From positions 310,001-374,000 of the forward strand of contig OY762444.1 in NCBI GenBank assembly GCA_963665735.1: a stretch of DNA of 64,000 bases, given 5' to 3'. The number at the start of each line of letters is the position of its first letter. Positions within the stretch are counted from its first letter, which is position 1. Below, one piece after another: positions 43,740 through 50,816 of the stretch. The position numbers and the translations under genes are program-made. This DNA is from CATOSK01 sp963665735. Its GTDB lineage: Bacteria; Chloroflexota; Dehalococcoidia; Lucifugimonadales; UBA3495. The notes under the pieces were generated by a model. It saw nothing but the letters and a program-made list of their open reading frames with translations, was not told the origin of the DNA and did no database searches.

Positions 43740-44783
43740 TTAGTAGGAGCCGTAGCCTTCTACACGGATGCAGCCGGCCCAGTGGCCGGGTTCCACTTCC
43801 CGCAGGTCGGGGATTGCCCGGGTGCAGTCGTCAATGGCGATGGGGCAGCGGGGATGGAAAACGCAGCCGGAGGGAGGATTCAACGGGCTGGGAACCTCGC
43901 CGGAGAGGATTATCCGCTCGCGCTGGGCGTCAATCACCGGGTCGGGTATCGGCACGGCGGACAGCAACGCCTTGGTGTAGGGATGGTAGGGGTTGCGGTA
44001 GATGTCGTTCCGGTCGGCGATTTCCACCAGCCGGCCCAGGTACATGACCGCCACCCGGTCGCTGATGTGACGCACCACGGAAAGGTCGTGGGCGATGAAC
44101 AGGTAGGTCAGGGCAAACCGTTCCTGCAAATCCTCCAGCAGGTTGATGACCTGGGCCTGAATCGAAACGTCCAGGGCCGATACCGGCTCGTCGCAGACGA
44201 TGAGCTTGGGGTCAACGGACAGGGCGCGGGCCACGCCGATGCGCTGGCGCTGGCCGCCGCTGAACTCGTGGGGGAAACGGTCAGCCATGTAGGGGTTGAG
44301 ACCCACGTTTTGCAGCAGTTCCGCCACCCGCTCCCGGTACTCGGTCTTGCTCTTGACCAGGCCGTGAACGACCAGGGGTTCGCCGATGATGTTGCCGGCG
44401 GTCATGCGGGGGTTCAGGGAGCTGAAGGGGTCCTGGAAAATGACCTGCATTTGCCGGCGCATGGTTCGCATTTGCCGGGTGGAAAGGCCGGTCAGTTCCT
44501 GGCCCTCAAAGGTGATGCTGCCCTCAGTGGGCTTGTAAAGCTGGAGGATGCAGCGCCCGGTGGTGGTCTTGCCGCACCCGGACTCGCCCACCAACCCCAG
44601 GGTTTCACCCCGGCGGACAAAAAAGGAGATGTCGTCAACGGCCTTAATCTGGGCTACGGCGCGCTGGAAAATCAGCCCGGCGGTAACCGGGAAGTACATT
44701 TTCAGGTTCTTGACATCCAGCAGGATGTCGTTTTCCTGGCCGGCGCCGGCGGCCTGGGGTTCGGCGGAAGGCATGGTTGTCAT
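43740..44783 (-). CDS. Dipeptide/oligopeptide ABC transporter ATP-binding protein (OppF/DppF-like)
   Basis: A 347-residue ATPase. Walker A is GESGCGKTTTG, the signature SGGQRQRIGVARAL and Walker B IVCDEPVSALD. The C-terminal oligo_HPY extension has the Cys cluster GCVFHPRCPIAIDDC, which in related proteins may hold an Fe-S cluster. It follows its partner by 19 bp. No permease or binding-protein genes are adjacent, so the transporter's membrane parts must lie elsewhere. Confidence 0.93.
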   Translation of the reverse strand: MTTMPSAEPQAAGAGQENDILLDVKNLKMYFPVTAGLIFQRAVAQIKAVDDISFFVRRGETLGLVGESGCGKTTTGRCILQLYKPTEGSITFEGQELTGLSTRQMRTMRRQMQVIFQDPFSSLNPRMTAGNIIGEPLVVHGLVKSKTEYRERVAELLQNVGLNPYMADRFPHEFSGGQRQRIGVARALSVDPKLIVCDEPVSALDVSIQAQVINLLEDLQERFALTYLFIAHDLSVVRHISDRVAVMYLGRLVEIADRNDIYRNPYHPYTKALLSAVPIPDPVIDAQRERIILSGEVPSPLNPPSGCVFHPRCPIAIDDCTRAIPDLREVEPGHWAGCIRVEGYGSY

Positions 44784-44802
44784 TGCTAACTACTCCCGTT
44801 GT

Positions 44803-45849
44803 CTAGTTGTCGGACACGGCGACGCCTTCGTCGGCCAGTTCCTGGGCGTCCCGCAGGAAGTCCAGGGCGTCCGGGCCGAGTTGGTCGGCCTGCCAGCAGG
44901 CGGAGGTGTGACCGTCGCCAACCTGCATCAGGGGCGGGGTATCGGTGGCGCACTTGTCAACGGCCCACCGGCAGCGGTCGCGGAAAGCGCAGCCCGGCGG
45001 CAGGTTCACCAGGTCGGGGGGCTGGCCCTCGATGGGGTCCAGCTTGGCCCGGCGGGGCAAGTCAAGGCGGGGCACCGACTTGAGCAAGCCGACGGTGTAG
45101 GGATGGCGGGGATTGCTGTAAATCTCTCGCGAAGAACCCCGCTCGATAATCTTGCCGGCGTACATGATGTTCATGCGGTCGGCGTAACGGGCCACCACGC
45201 CCAGGTTGTGGGTGATGACGATGAGGGCCACGCCGAACTCGGTGGTCAGGCTCTTCATCAACTCCAGGATTTGGGCCTGAATCGTAACGTCGAGGGCGGT
45301 GGTAGGCTCGTCGGCGATAATCAGCTTGGGGTTGCAGCTGAGGGCCATGGCAATCATCACCCTTTGGCGCATACCGCCGCTGAACTGGTGGGGATACTGG
45401 CGCACCCGCCGCTCCGGGTCGGGAATCCCGACGCGGCTGAGCAGGTTGACGGATTCGCCGCGGGCCTCTTCCCTGGTCATGCCCTTGTGGAGTTGCAGGG
45501 TTTCGCTGAGCTGCTTTTCCAGGGTCAGCACCGGGTTGAGGGAGGTCATGGGTTCCTGGAAAACCATTGACATCTTGGCGCCGCGAATCCGGCGCATATC
45601 GTCCATGTCAATTTTCAGGATGTCTTCGCCCTCAAACAGGATTTCCCCATCGGTAATCTTGCCGGGGGGGTCGGGAATAAGGCGCATCAACGAAAGGGCG
45701 CTGACGCTTTTACCGCAACCGCTTTCACCAACCAGCCCCAGGGTCTCGCCTTCCTCCACCTCATAGGTGATGCCGTCAACGGCTTTGACGACACCCTCAA
45801 AGGTGTAGAAGGACGTTTTAAGGTCTTTGACTTCAAGTAGCGTTGCCAC
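44803..45849 (-). CDS. Dipeptide/oligopeptide ABC transporter ATP-binding protein (OppD/DppD-like)
   Basis: A 348-residue ATPase with Walker A GESGCGKSVS, signature SGGMRQRVMIA, Walker B IIADEPTTALD and the C-terminal Cys cluster GCAFRDRCRWAVDKC. It starts with GTG at 45849 after a perfect AAAGGAGG. Together with the downstream OppF-like gene it supplies the two nucleotide-binding subunits of a peptide importer. The two tRNA genes lie directly upstream on the same strand. Confidence 0.93.
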   Translation of the reverse strand: MATLLEVKDLKTSFYTFEGVVKAVDGITYEVEEGETLGLVGESGCGKSVSALSLMRLIPDPPGKITDGEILFEGEDILKIDMDDMRRIRGAKMSMVFQEPMTSLNPVLTLEKQLSETLQLHKGMTREEARGESVNLLSRVGIPDPERRVRQYPHQFSGGMRQRVMIAMALSCNPKLIIADEPTTALDVTIQAQILELMKSLTTEFGVALIVITHNLGVVARYADRMNIMYAGKIIERGSSREIYSNPRHPYTVGLLKSVPRLDLPRRAKLDPIEGQPPDLVNLPPGCAFRDRCRWAVDKCATDTPPLMQVGDGHTSACWQADQLGPDALDFLRDAQELADEGVAVSDN

Positions 45850-45939
45850 TTAACCTCCTTTGATTGTGCGGGCCTGGGGTGGGACGCCGGTTATTGAAAC
45901 CGGCGGGAAATTGCGGCCCCGGGCGTTGCTTCCTCTCGC

Positions 45940-46024
45940 TGGTGGGGAAGGGGAGACTCGAACTCCCACGCCTTTCGGCACATGATCCTAAGTCATGCTC
46001 GTCTACCTATTCCGACACTTCCCC
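45940..46024 (-). tRNA. tRNA-Leu (UAG)
   Basis: Class II tRNA read on the minus strand. Acceptor GGGGAAG (46018-46024) pairs with CTTCCCC. The anticodon stem CATGA/TCATG flanks loop CTTAGGA, giving anticodon UAG. A long variable arm (GCC-GAAA-GGC) and the TTCGAGTC T-loop are present. The 3' CCA is encoded. Confidence 0.96.
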
Positions 46025-46054
46025 GATGAACGGGGCATTAAGGATAACTGCCTT

Positions 46055-46130
46055 TGGTGACCCGCCTCGGGGTCGAACCGAGAACCTACGGATTAAGAGT
46101 CCGTTGCTCTGCCAGTTGAGCTAGCGGGCC
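46055..46130 (-). tRNA. tRNA-Lys (CUU)
   Basis: Acceptor GGCCCGC (46124-46130) pairs with GCGGGTC. D-arm AGCTCAACTGGCAGAGC, anticodon loop ACTCTTAATC-region with anticodon CUU, and T-loop GTTCGACCC are all standard. The 3' CCA is encoded. It lies 30 bp upstream of tRNA-Leu on the same strand. Confidence 0.96.
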
Positions 46131-46360
46131 ATTTCGGGGCAGTCTGACTGTGACAATGCAGACTATCAACATGGGCCATAGTTGTCAACAAGAAAGGGCC
46201 GGGGAAACCGGGGGAATGGGTGTTGTCGGGGCCGGGCATCGCCAAGGGCCGGGTTGACAGGGTGGTTGGCCGTCTTTAACCTTCGGCGTGACCCTCATGC
46301 CGGGGGCCGGTTTTCCGAGCCGATACACCTACCGAATCTATCCCTGCCGGAGAGAGCCGC

Positions 46361-47362
46361 ATGACTTCCGATTTGCCCCAGGTACATATCGTTGCCACCG
46401 GCGGCAGCATCGCCGGCATCGGCCCCAACCGACTGGACTACATTCTATACCCGGAGTTGGGCGACCATCTCAAGATTGCCGAGTCCCTGGAACGAATCCC
46501 GGAAGTGGCCGGCATCGCCCAGGTGGATGGGGAAGATTTGGTTAGCGTGGGCAGCACCGCCATCGGCCCGGCCGAGTGGGTCAGACTGGCCTCCCGCATC
46601 AACCAGGTGTTGGAGGGGCGGGTTGCCGGGGTGGTGGTGACCCACGGCACGGCGACGCTGGAAGAGACGGCGTATTTCCTGCACCTGACGGTCAAGAGTC
46701 ACAAGCCGGTGGTGGTCACCGGGGCGATGCGGCCCCCGACGGCCCTGGGCACCGACGCCGACCTGAACCTGCTGGACGCCGTGCGGATAGCGGCCTCGCA
46801 TCATGCCTCCGGCAAAGGCGTGTTGACCGTCCTGAACAACGAAATCCAATGCGCCCGGGACGTAACCAAGACCAACACCTTCCGGGTAGAGACCTTCAAG
46901 CCTAACGAACTGGGGTTCCTGGGTTACGCCGATTCGGACGGGCAGGTGGTTTTTTACCGGGCGCCGCTGCGGAAACACACTACCGCCACACCTTTCCAGG
47001 TTGACGGGGATACCCGGCTGCCGCGGGTGGACATCGTTTATTCGTATGCCGGGGCCGACGGGCTGTTGATTGACGCCGTTTGCCGGCACGGTTCGGCCGG
47101 CTTGGTGGTGGCGGGTTTCGGCGGCGGCACTTTTCCGCCGCAGGTGATAGACGCCGCGGCCCGGGCCGTGGAACAGGGCGTCGTGGTGGTGCTGGCCTCC
47201 CGGTCGTATGCCGGGCGGGTGGTGATGACCCCCAAGAAAGAAGAGCAGGGCTTTATCGTGTCCGACAACCTGCTGCCCCAAAAGGCGCGGGTGCTGCTGA
47301 TGCTGGCTTTGGCCGTTACCAAAGACCGGCGGGAAATCCAGCGGATGTTCGCCGAGTATTAG
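46361..47362 (+). CDS. L-asparaginase (type II-like)
   Basis: A 333-residue asparaginase hydrolysing asparagine to aspartate and ammonia. The two Thr motifs are present: VATGGSIAG (residues 11-19) and VVTHGTATLEET (about 97-108). Later VTGAMRPPTALGTDADLNL and AGFGGGTFPP are family landmarks. No signal peptide is seen, so it is probably cytoplasmic. ATG follows GGAGAG. It is monocistronic and divergent from the tRNA genes. Confidence 0.93.
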   Translation: MTSDLPQVHIVATGGSIAGIGPNRLDYILYPELGDHLKIAESLERIPEVAGIAQVDGEDLVSVGSTAIGPAEWVRLASRINQVLEGRVAGVVVTHGTATLEETAYFLHLTVKSHKPVVVTGAMRPPTALGTDADLNLLDAVRIAASHHASGKGVLTVLNNEIQCARDVTKTNTFRVETFKPNELGFLGYADSDGQVVFYRAPLRKHTTATPFQVDGDTRLPRVDIVYSYAGADGLLIDAVCRHGSAGLVVAGFGGGTFPPQVIDAAARAVEQGVVVVLASRSYAGRVVMTPKKEEQGFIVSDNLLPQKARVLLMLALAVTKDRREIQRMFAEY

Positions 47363-47407
47363 AGGGGGCCGTCAAATGAAGCCGGTATTCTTGCAAGCGA
47401 TGGATGC

Positions 47408-47600
47408 CACCCCCACCCTAACCCTCCCCCTCGTAGGGGGAGGGGATTTATCACACACCCTCCAAGGGCGGCGGTTGTGGATTCCCGCTTTCGCGGGAAT
47501 GACGGTAGAAGACGGGAATGACGGTGGCAGCCGAGGATGACGGTAGAAGGCTGGAATGACGGTGGCAGGCGGGAATGACGGCAGGGGGCGGGAATGGCGG
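47408..47600 (+). repeat. Family B hairpin, family A palindrome and a tandem array grown from its end
   Basis: Family B hairpin at about 47408-47452 and family A palindrome at about 47478-47505. After it, the right end GGGAATGACGG is repeated about five more times with period near 19 bp (GGGAATGACGGTAGAAGAC and variants) to about 47600. The rest of 47363-47740 has the MFS promoter and no gene. Confidence 0.8.
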
Positions 47601-47668
47601 TTTGGGGCCGAGAATCAGGGCCTTTTCCGGTGGGGAAAGCCGTTCTTTTTTCCGTATTGCGTTGGGGG

Positions 47669-47674
47669 TATAAT
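47669..47674 (+). promoter_or_regulatory. -10 element upstream of the MFS gene
   Basis: A perfect TATAAT at 47669-47674 follows GGGGG. No good -35 box is seen at 17 bp (a TTCTTT at about 47643), so this is a weaker call. Confidence 0.4.
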
Positions 47675-47740
47675 GGCCCGAAAACGGGGTTTCGCCGGCC
47701 TTAGCGGATAACGCCGGGCCGGCCGGAAATGAGGTCAAGA

Positions 47741-49069
47741 ATGGCGTACTCTCCCACAGCGGCAGCCGTCGGCGACCCGGCTCAAACGCCCCGCACCAAG
47801 GACAAGGCGATGGCCACCGGGGTCATCGGCGCTCATGGCCTGGAGCATATGTACGGCCACGGGTTCATGGCGCTGATTCCGGCGATTTATGACGCCCTGG
47901 GACTGGTGCCGATTCAAGCCAGCCTGATTCCGGCGGTGCGGCAGCTTTCCAGCGGCCTGACCAGCGTTTTCGGTGGTTTCCTGGTGGATATGTTCCAGGA
48001 ACGGCGGGGGCCGATTCTGGCTTTCAGCATGGCCCTAATCGGGTTGGGTTATTTCCTGGTGGCGGCCTTGCCGGTTTACGGGTTGATACTGGCGGCGCTG
48101 GTGGTGGCCTCGGCAGGCAGCGCCCTGTGGCATCCGCCGGCCCTGGGTCTGCTGGCCCAGCGGTTTCCCCAGCGGCGGGGGTTCTTCATGTCGCTGCACC
48201 GTTCCGCCGGCAACGTCGGGGATACCATCGGCCCGGTAGTGGTTGGCGTCCTATTGGGCGTGGTGGGCTGGCGCTGGATTGCCGGGGGCGGCACTCCCAT
48301 CCTGATATTCCTGGCCTTTATGATCCTGGTGTTCATGTGGAACGTGGGCGGGCAAAGGCAGCCCGTCCCGGCCGGCGGCCACGCGGCGGGCCACCGGCAC
48401 AGCCGTTTGCAAGTCCAATGGGAAAGCCTTAAAGACGCCATGCGGGGCGGCGGTTTTGCCGCCATTCTGCCCATTTTCGTCGTTTCCGCCGTCCGGGGGA
48501 TGGGAGACCGCACCGTGTTATGGGTGCTGCCCCTTTACATCACGCAGGAAGTCAGCGAAGGCGGCCTGGAACTGGGCTACATCGTCATGGGCGTGCAGGT
48601 GGCACTGCTGACCGCGCCGGGCATCGTGGCTGGCCCGGTTTTCGGATATTTGTCGGACATCATCGGCAGAAAGCCGGTCATCGTCTTTATCATGGCGGTG
48701 GCGGTGATTCTGCCCTTCGTCATCGTCTGGGGCGGCTCCAACCAGGTGATTCCGGTTTGGGGCGGGGTCAGCCTGGTAATGACGTTGGGAGTCGTTCTTT
48801 TCGGGCTTTTCCATTACTCGGTAAACTCGCTGACCCAGGCGGCGGCCATTGACGTGGTGGAAGGGCGGCGGCTGGAAGGGACGTTTATCGGGCTGATGTG
48901 GGGCAGCAACGCGGCTTTCGGAGCGGCCTCGGCGTTGCTGGCCGGAGTCATTATCCAGTTTTACGGCTGGGAAATGGCCTTCTTCTTCGCTGCTGCCCTG
49001 TTCTTCGCCGGGTTCCTGGTATCCCTGTTCATGCCCGGTTCCTGGAAACCGCAGGCCCGCACGGCCTAG
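47741..49069 (+). CDS. MFS transporter (Fsr-like)
   Basis: About 442 residues from the ATG at 47741, which has GAGG eight bases before it; an in-frame ATG 12 bases upstream is less well placed. Twelve hydrophobic segments are visible in two halves, with a central charged loop (about 195-230). The loop 'MFQERRGP' after segments 2-3 and 'GYLSDIIGRKPVI' in the second half are MFS signature A-like. The opening 'HGLEHMYGHGF' is typical of the fosmidomycin-resistance-like branch. The substrate is unknown. Confidence 0.85.
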   Translation: MAYSPTAAAVGDPAQTPRTKDKAMATGVIGAHGLEHMYGHGFMALIPAIYDALGLVPIQASLIPAVRQLSSGLTSVFGGFLVDMFQERRGPILAFSMALIGLGYFLVAALPVYGLILAALVVASAGSALWHPPALGLLAQRFPQRRGFFMSLHRSAGNVGDTIGPVVVGVLLGVVGWRWIAGGGTPILIFLAFMILVFMWNVGGQRQPVPAGGHAAGHRHSRLQVQWESLKDAMRGGGFAAILPIFVVSAVRGMGDRTVLWVLPLYITQEVSEGGLELGYIVMGVQVALLTAPGIVAGPVFGYLSDIIGRKPVIVFIMAVAVILPFVIVWGGSNQVIPVWGGVSLVMTLGVVLFGLFHYSVNSLTQAAAIDVVEGRRLEGTFIGLMWGSNAAFGAASALLAGVIIQFYGWEMAFFFAAALFFAGFLVSLFMPGSWKPQARTA

Positions 49070-49081
49070 AAGGGTTGCCTT

Positions 49082-49579
49082 TTGGCTACTTCTGAACCGG
49101 GCGCGGTGGTCGTATATACCGACGGGGCCTGTATCGGCAACCCTGGCCCCGGCGGTTACGGGGCGGTGCTGTTGTGGGGGGAGCATCGGCGGGAGATTTC
49201 CGGTGGGTTCCGGCTGACCACCAACAACCGCATGGAACTCTTGGCGGTCATCGTCGCCCTGGAAGCGTTGAAAACCCCCTGCCGCGTCACGCTTTACAGC
49301 GATTCCCAGTACGTGGTTAACGCCGTCAACCAGGGTTGGGCCGCGCGCTGGAAGGCCAACGGCTGGCGGCGCAACCGGCGGGAGTTGGCGGTCAACCCGG
49401 ACTTGTGGGAACGGCTGCTGGCTCTGTGCGAGACGCACCGGGTAGAGTTCCACTGGCTGCGGGGCCACTCGGGCCACCGGGAAAACGAACGCTGTGACCA
49501 CCTGGCAAACACCGCCGCTCGCCAGCCTGATTTGCCGGTGGATGCAGGGTATCTTGGGGGGTTTTCACCCCCATCCTAA
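49082..49579 (+). CDS. rnhA: Ribonuclease HI
   Basis: A 165-residue RNase HI that removes RNA from RNA-DNA hybrids. The catalytic acids lie in VYTDGACIGNPGPGG (Asp), NNRMELLAV (Glu), YSDSQYV (Asp) and ERCDHLA (Asp); the His loop is RGHSGHRENERC. The start is TTG at 49082, 12 bp after the MFS stop. The last codons and the stop lie within a family B repeat, so the C-terminal tail GFSPPS is repeat-encoded. Confidence 0.95.
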   Translation: MATSEPGAVVVYTDGACIGNPGPGGYGAVLLWGEHRREISGGFRLTTNNRMELLAVIVALEALKTPCRVTLYSDSQYVVNAVNQGWAARWKANGWRRNRRELAVNPDLWERLLALCETHRVEFHWLRGHSGHRENERCDHLANTAARQPDLPVDAGYLGGFSPPS

Positions 49580-49610
49580 CCTTCCCCCATCAAGGGGGAA
49601 GGGATTTTTT
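49561..49610 (+). repeat. Family B hairpin overlapping the rnhA 3' end
   Basis: TTTTCACCCCCATCCTAACC, then CTTCCCCCATCAAGGGGGAAGG and TTTTTT. The TAA in 'CCTAACC' is the rnhA stop. Here the repeat is correctly placed and oriented to act as a terminator for rnhA. Confidence 0.85.
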
Positions 49611-49674
49611 GGCCCGGAGGTTTCTTCAATCCGGGTATTGGGCAAGAAGTCAGACCAATTTGGCTGAAAACCTG

Positions 49675-49704
49675 TTGACAGCCGAATAATGCGGGTGTTA
49701 CGCT
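49675..49704 (+). promoter_or_regulatory. Promoter of the structured RNA gene
   Basis: A perfect TTGACA (49675-49680), an 18-bp spacer and TACGCT (49699-49704). Transcription would start near 49711. Confidence 0.55.
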
Positions 49705-49769
49705 GATAGTGAAGTAAGCGAGGAGGAAACTCCCGACTTGCTCCGAAACCCACACAAAGGGGGTGGAAT

Positions 49770-49844
49770 ATGGTTAAGGTTTTCGTACTGAACCATAATT
49801 GGAAGTTTCCTTGTAGCTGCCCGGCTGGTGGGCGTCAGGAGTAA
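49770..49844 (+). other. 24-codon mini-ORF inside the structured RNA
   Basis: ATG at 49770, preceded by GGGGGTGG, reads MVKVFVLNHNWKFPCSC and stops at TAA 49842-49844. The start codon lies inside the TATGGTT/AACCATA stem. The VFVLN...K..PC.P pattern loosely recalls the N-terminus of IscB-type (RRXRR-domain) proteins. Too short to call as a gene; it may be a remnant or chance. Confidence 0.3.
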
Positions 49845-49985
49845 GGAAACTTACCACAAACCGGCGTTCCACCAGCCGAGGCAAACGGCCACCCGCCAGG
49901 CTCCCCAACGGCCGGGACGCCTTGAACGAAGGAGAGTCCAGCCGAACGCAAAGGCGAAGTCAGCGGGGAAACCGAAGAAAGAAGA

Positions 49986-50021
49986 GCGGCCCGGGCCTTA
50001 TGACCCGGGCCGTTGATTTTT
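49986..50021 (+). terminator. Rho-independent terminator of the structured RNA
   Basis: CGGCCCGGG, an 8-nt loop and CCCGGGCCG form a perfect 9-bp stem followed by TTGATTTTT. Confidence 0.88.
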
Positions 50022-50070
50022 GCCTGGCAAGGGTAACTTATCTCGACCGGGATGCCTCTGCGGGCAGGGC

Positions 50071-50168
50071 CGTCATACGGGCGCAGGCCGGTGTCCAGTA
50101 TTCGTTGCCCTTGATGACAATGTTGTTTGCCTGGCGATTCTGGATTCCGGCTTTTGCCGGAATGACGG
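50071..50168 (+). repeat. Composite family A element
   Basis: Left arm CGTCATACGGGCGCAGG, centre with TTGCCCTTGATGACAATGTT, right arm GGCTTTTGCCGGAATGACGG. It separates the structured RNA from the convergent mocA-like gene. Confidence 0.85.
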
Positions 50169-50209
50169 TCTGGTTGGGTTCGTATTCGTTGTGCAACTGC
50201 GCCAGGCAA

Positions 50210-50803
50210 CTAACTCCCCAACGCGGCCTGGTAATCCTCCGGGGTGTTCAAGTCCAGCAGGATTTCCGGGGCGTCCAGTTCCAGCCGACGGGTGCGGTCA
50301 ACGTGGCGTTGGGTGACAGCCTTCATTCCCAGGGTGTCCTCGCTGACGGCCAGCATTTCCTCCAGCAGGGAAATGTCCAGCGCGATGGGATGACCGCCCT
50401 TGCCGCCGTGGGTGGGTATGGTAATCAAGTCCGCGCCGTTGTGGTGGGCGTCTATCACCGCCCGGACGGTTTCGACGCTGCGGGGTTGGTCCACATTGAG
50501 GAACAGGACGGAGCGGCAGTCCCCCGGTTCCAGCGCCCGCAGCCCGGCCTTAATCGAGGTGGTTTTGCCTTCCAGGTGGTCGGGGTTGAAGGCGACGGTT
50601 ACGGCGGGTTTGTCCGCCACCAACGGGCGCAGTCTATCCGCCTGGTGTCCCACCACCACTACCAACCGTTCCGCGCCGCCGGACAGCAGGGCCGAAACCT
50701 GGTGTTCCAGCAAAGTACGCCCCTGCCAGGGCAACAGGGCTTTCAGTTGGCCCATGCGGGTGGACTGGCCGGCGGCCAGCAATATGGCCGCGACGCCGGA
50801 CAT
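50210..50803 (-). CDS. MocA-like molybdenum cofactor cytidylyltransferase (NTP transferase)
   Basis: A 197-residue MobA/MocA-type nucleotidyltransferase. The signature AAILLAAGQSTRMGQLKALLP is split by the usual Gly/Arg loop (GQSTRMG, residues 12-18). LFLNVDQP is the metal-binding Asp motif and GGKGGHPIAL the acceptor-side motif. MocA makes the CMP form of the molybdopterin cofactor for xanthine-dehydrogenase-type enzymes. It lies 13 bp after xdhC, which supports this reading. Confidence 0.85.
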   Translation of the reverse strand: MSGVAAILLAAGQSTRMGQLKALLPWQGRTLLEHQVSALLSGGAERLVVVVGHQADRLRPLVADKPAVTVAFNPDHLEGKTTSIKAGLRALEPGDCRSVLFLNVDQPRSVETVRAVIDAHHNGADLITIPTHGGKGGHPIALDISLLEEMLAVSEDTLGMKAVTQRHVDRTRRLELDAPEILLDLNTPEDYQAALGS

Positions 50804-50816
50804 GGAGAGACGGCCC

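Larger units (their letters stand above)
49711..50021 (+). ncRNA. Structured RNA of unassigned class with pseudoknot potential
   Basis: About 310 nt between a promoter and a strong terminator, with many compatible helices. They are AGTAAG/CTTGCT plus GGAG-GAAA-CTCC (49713-49742), TATGGTT/AACCATA (49769-49775, 49791-49797), a perfect 10-bp AAGTTTCCTT/AAGGAAACTT (49803-49812, 49843-49852) enclosing GCCC/GGGC (49819-49833), GGCGT/ACGCC and CGGCC/GGCCG. The hairpin loop GGCTGGT (49823-49829) is perfectly complementary to ACCAGCC (49871-49877), and CCCGC (49892-49896) to GCGGG (49963-49967), suggesting two pseudoknots. It is not tmRNA (no tRNA-like end), RNase P, 6S or SRP RNA. A HEARO/omega-RNA relative is possible but unproven. 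Confidence 0.7.

Noticed and set aside
47408..47600. Possible CRISPR array
   Set aside because: The units are contiguous 19-bp near-repeats of a palindrome end without unique spacers, and no cas genes are present.
226..49610. Calling every family B hairpin a transcription terminator
   Set aside because: All copies have the same orientation regardless of gene direction, and several lie in divergent gaps; only some, such as that after rnhA, are suitably placed.
49828..50016. 62-codon open frame over the 3' part of the structured RNA
   Set aside because: Basic, Pro-rich translation without homology features; it ends inside the terminator stem.
49711..50021. tmRNA or 6S RNA as the identity of the structured RNA
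   Set aside because: There is no tRNA-like acceptor/T-arm end or tag frame as in tmRNA, and no single long bulged hairpin as in 6S RNA.
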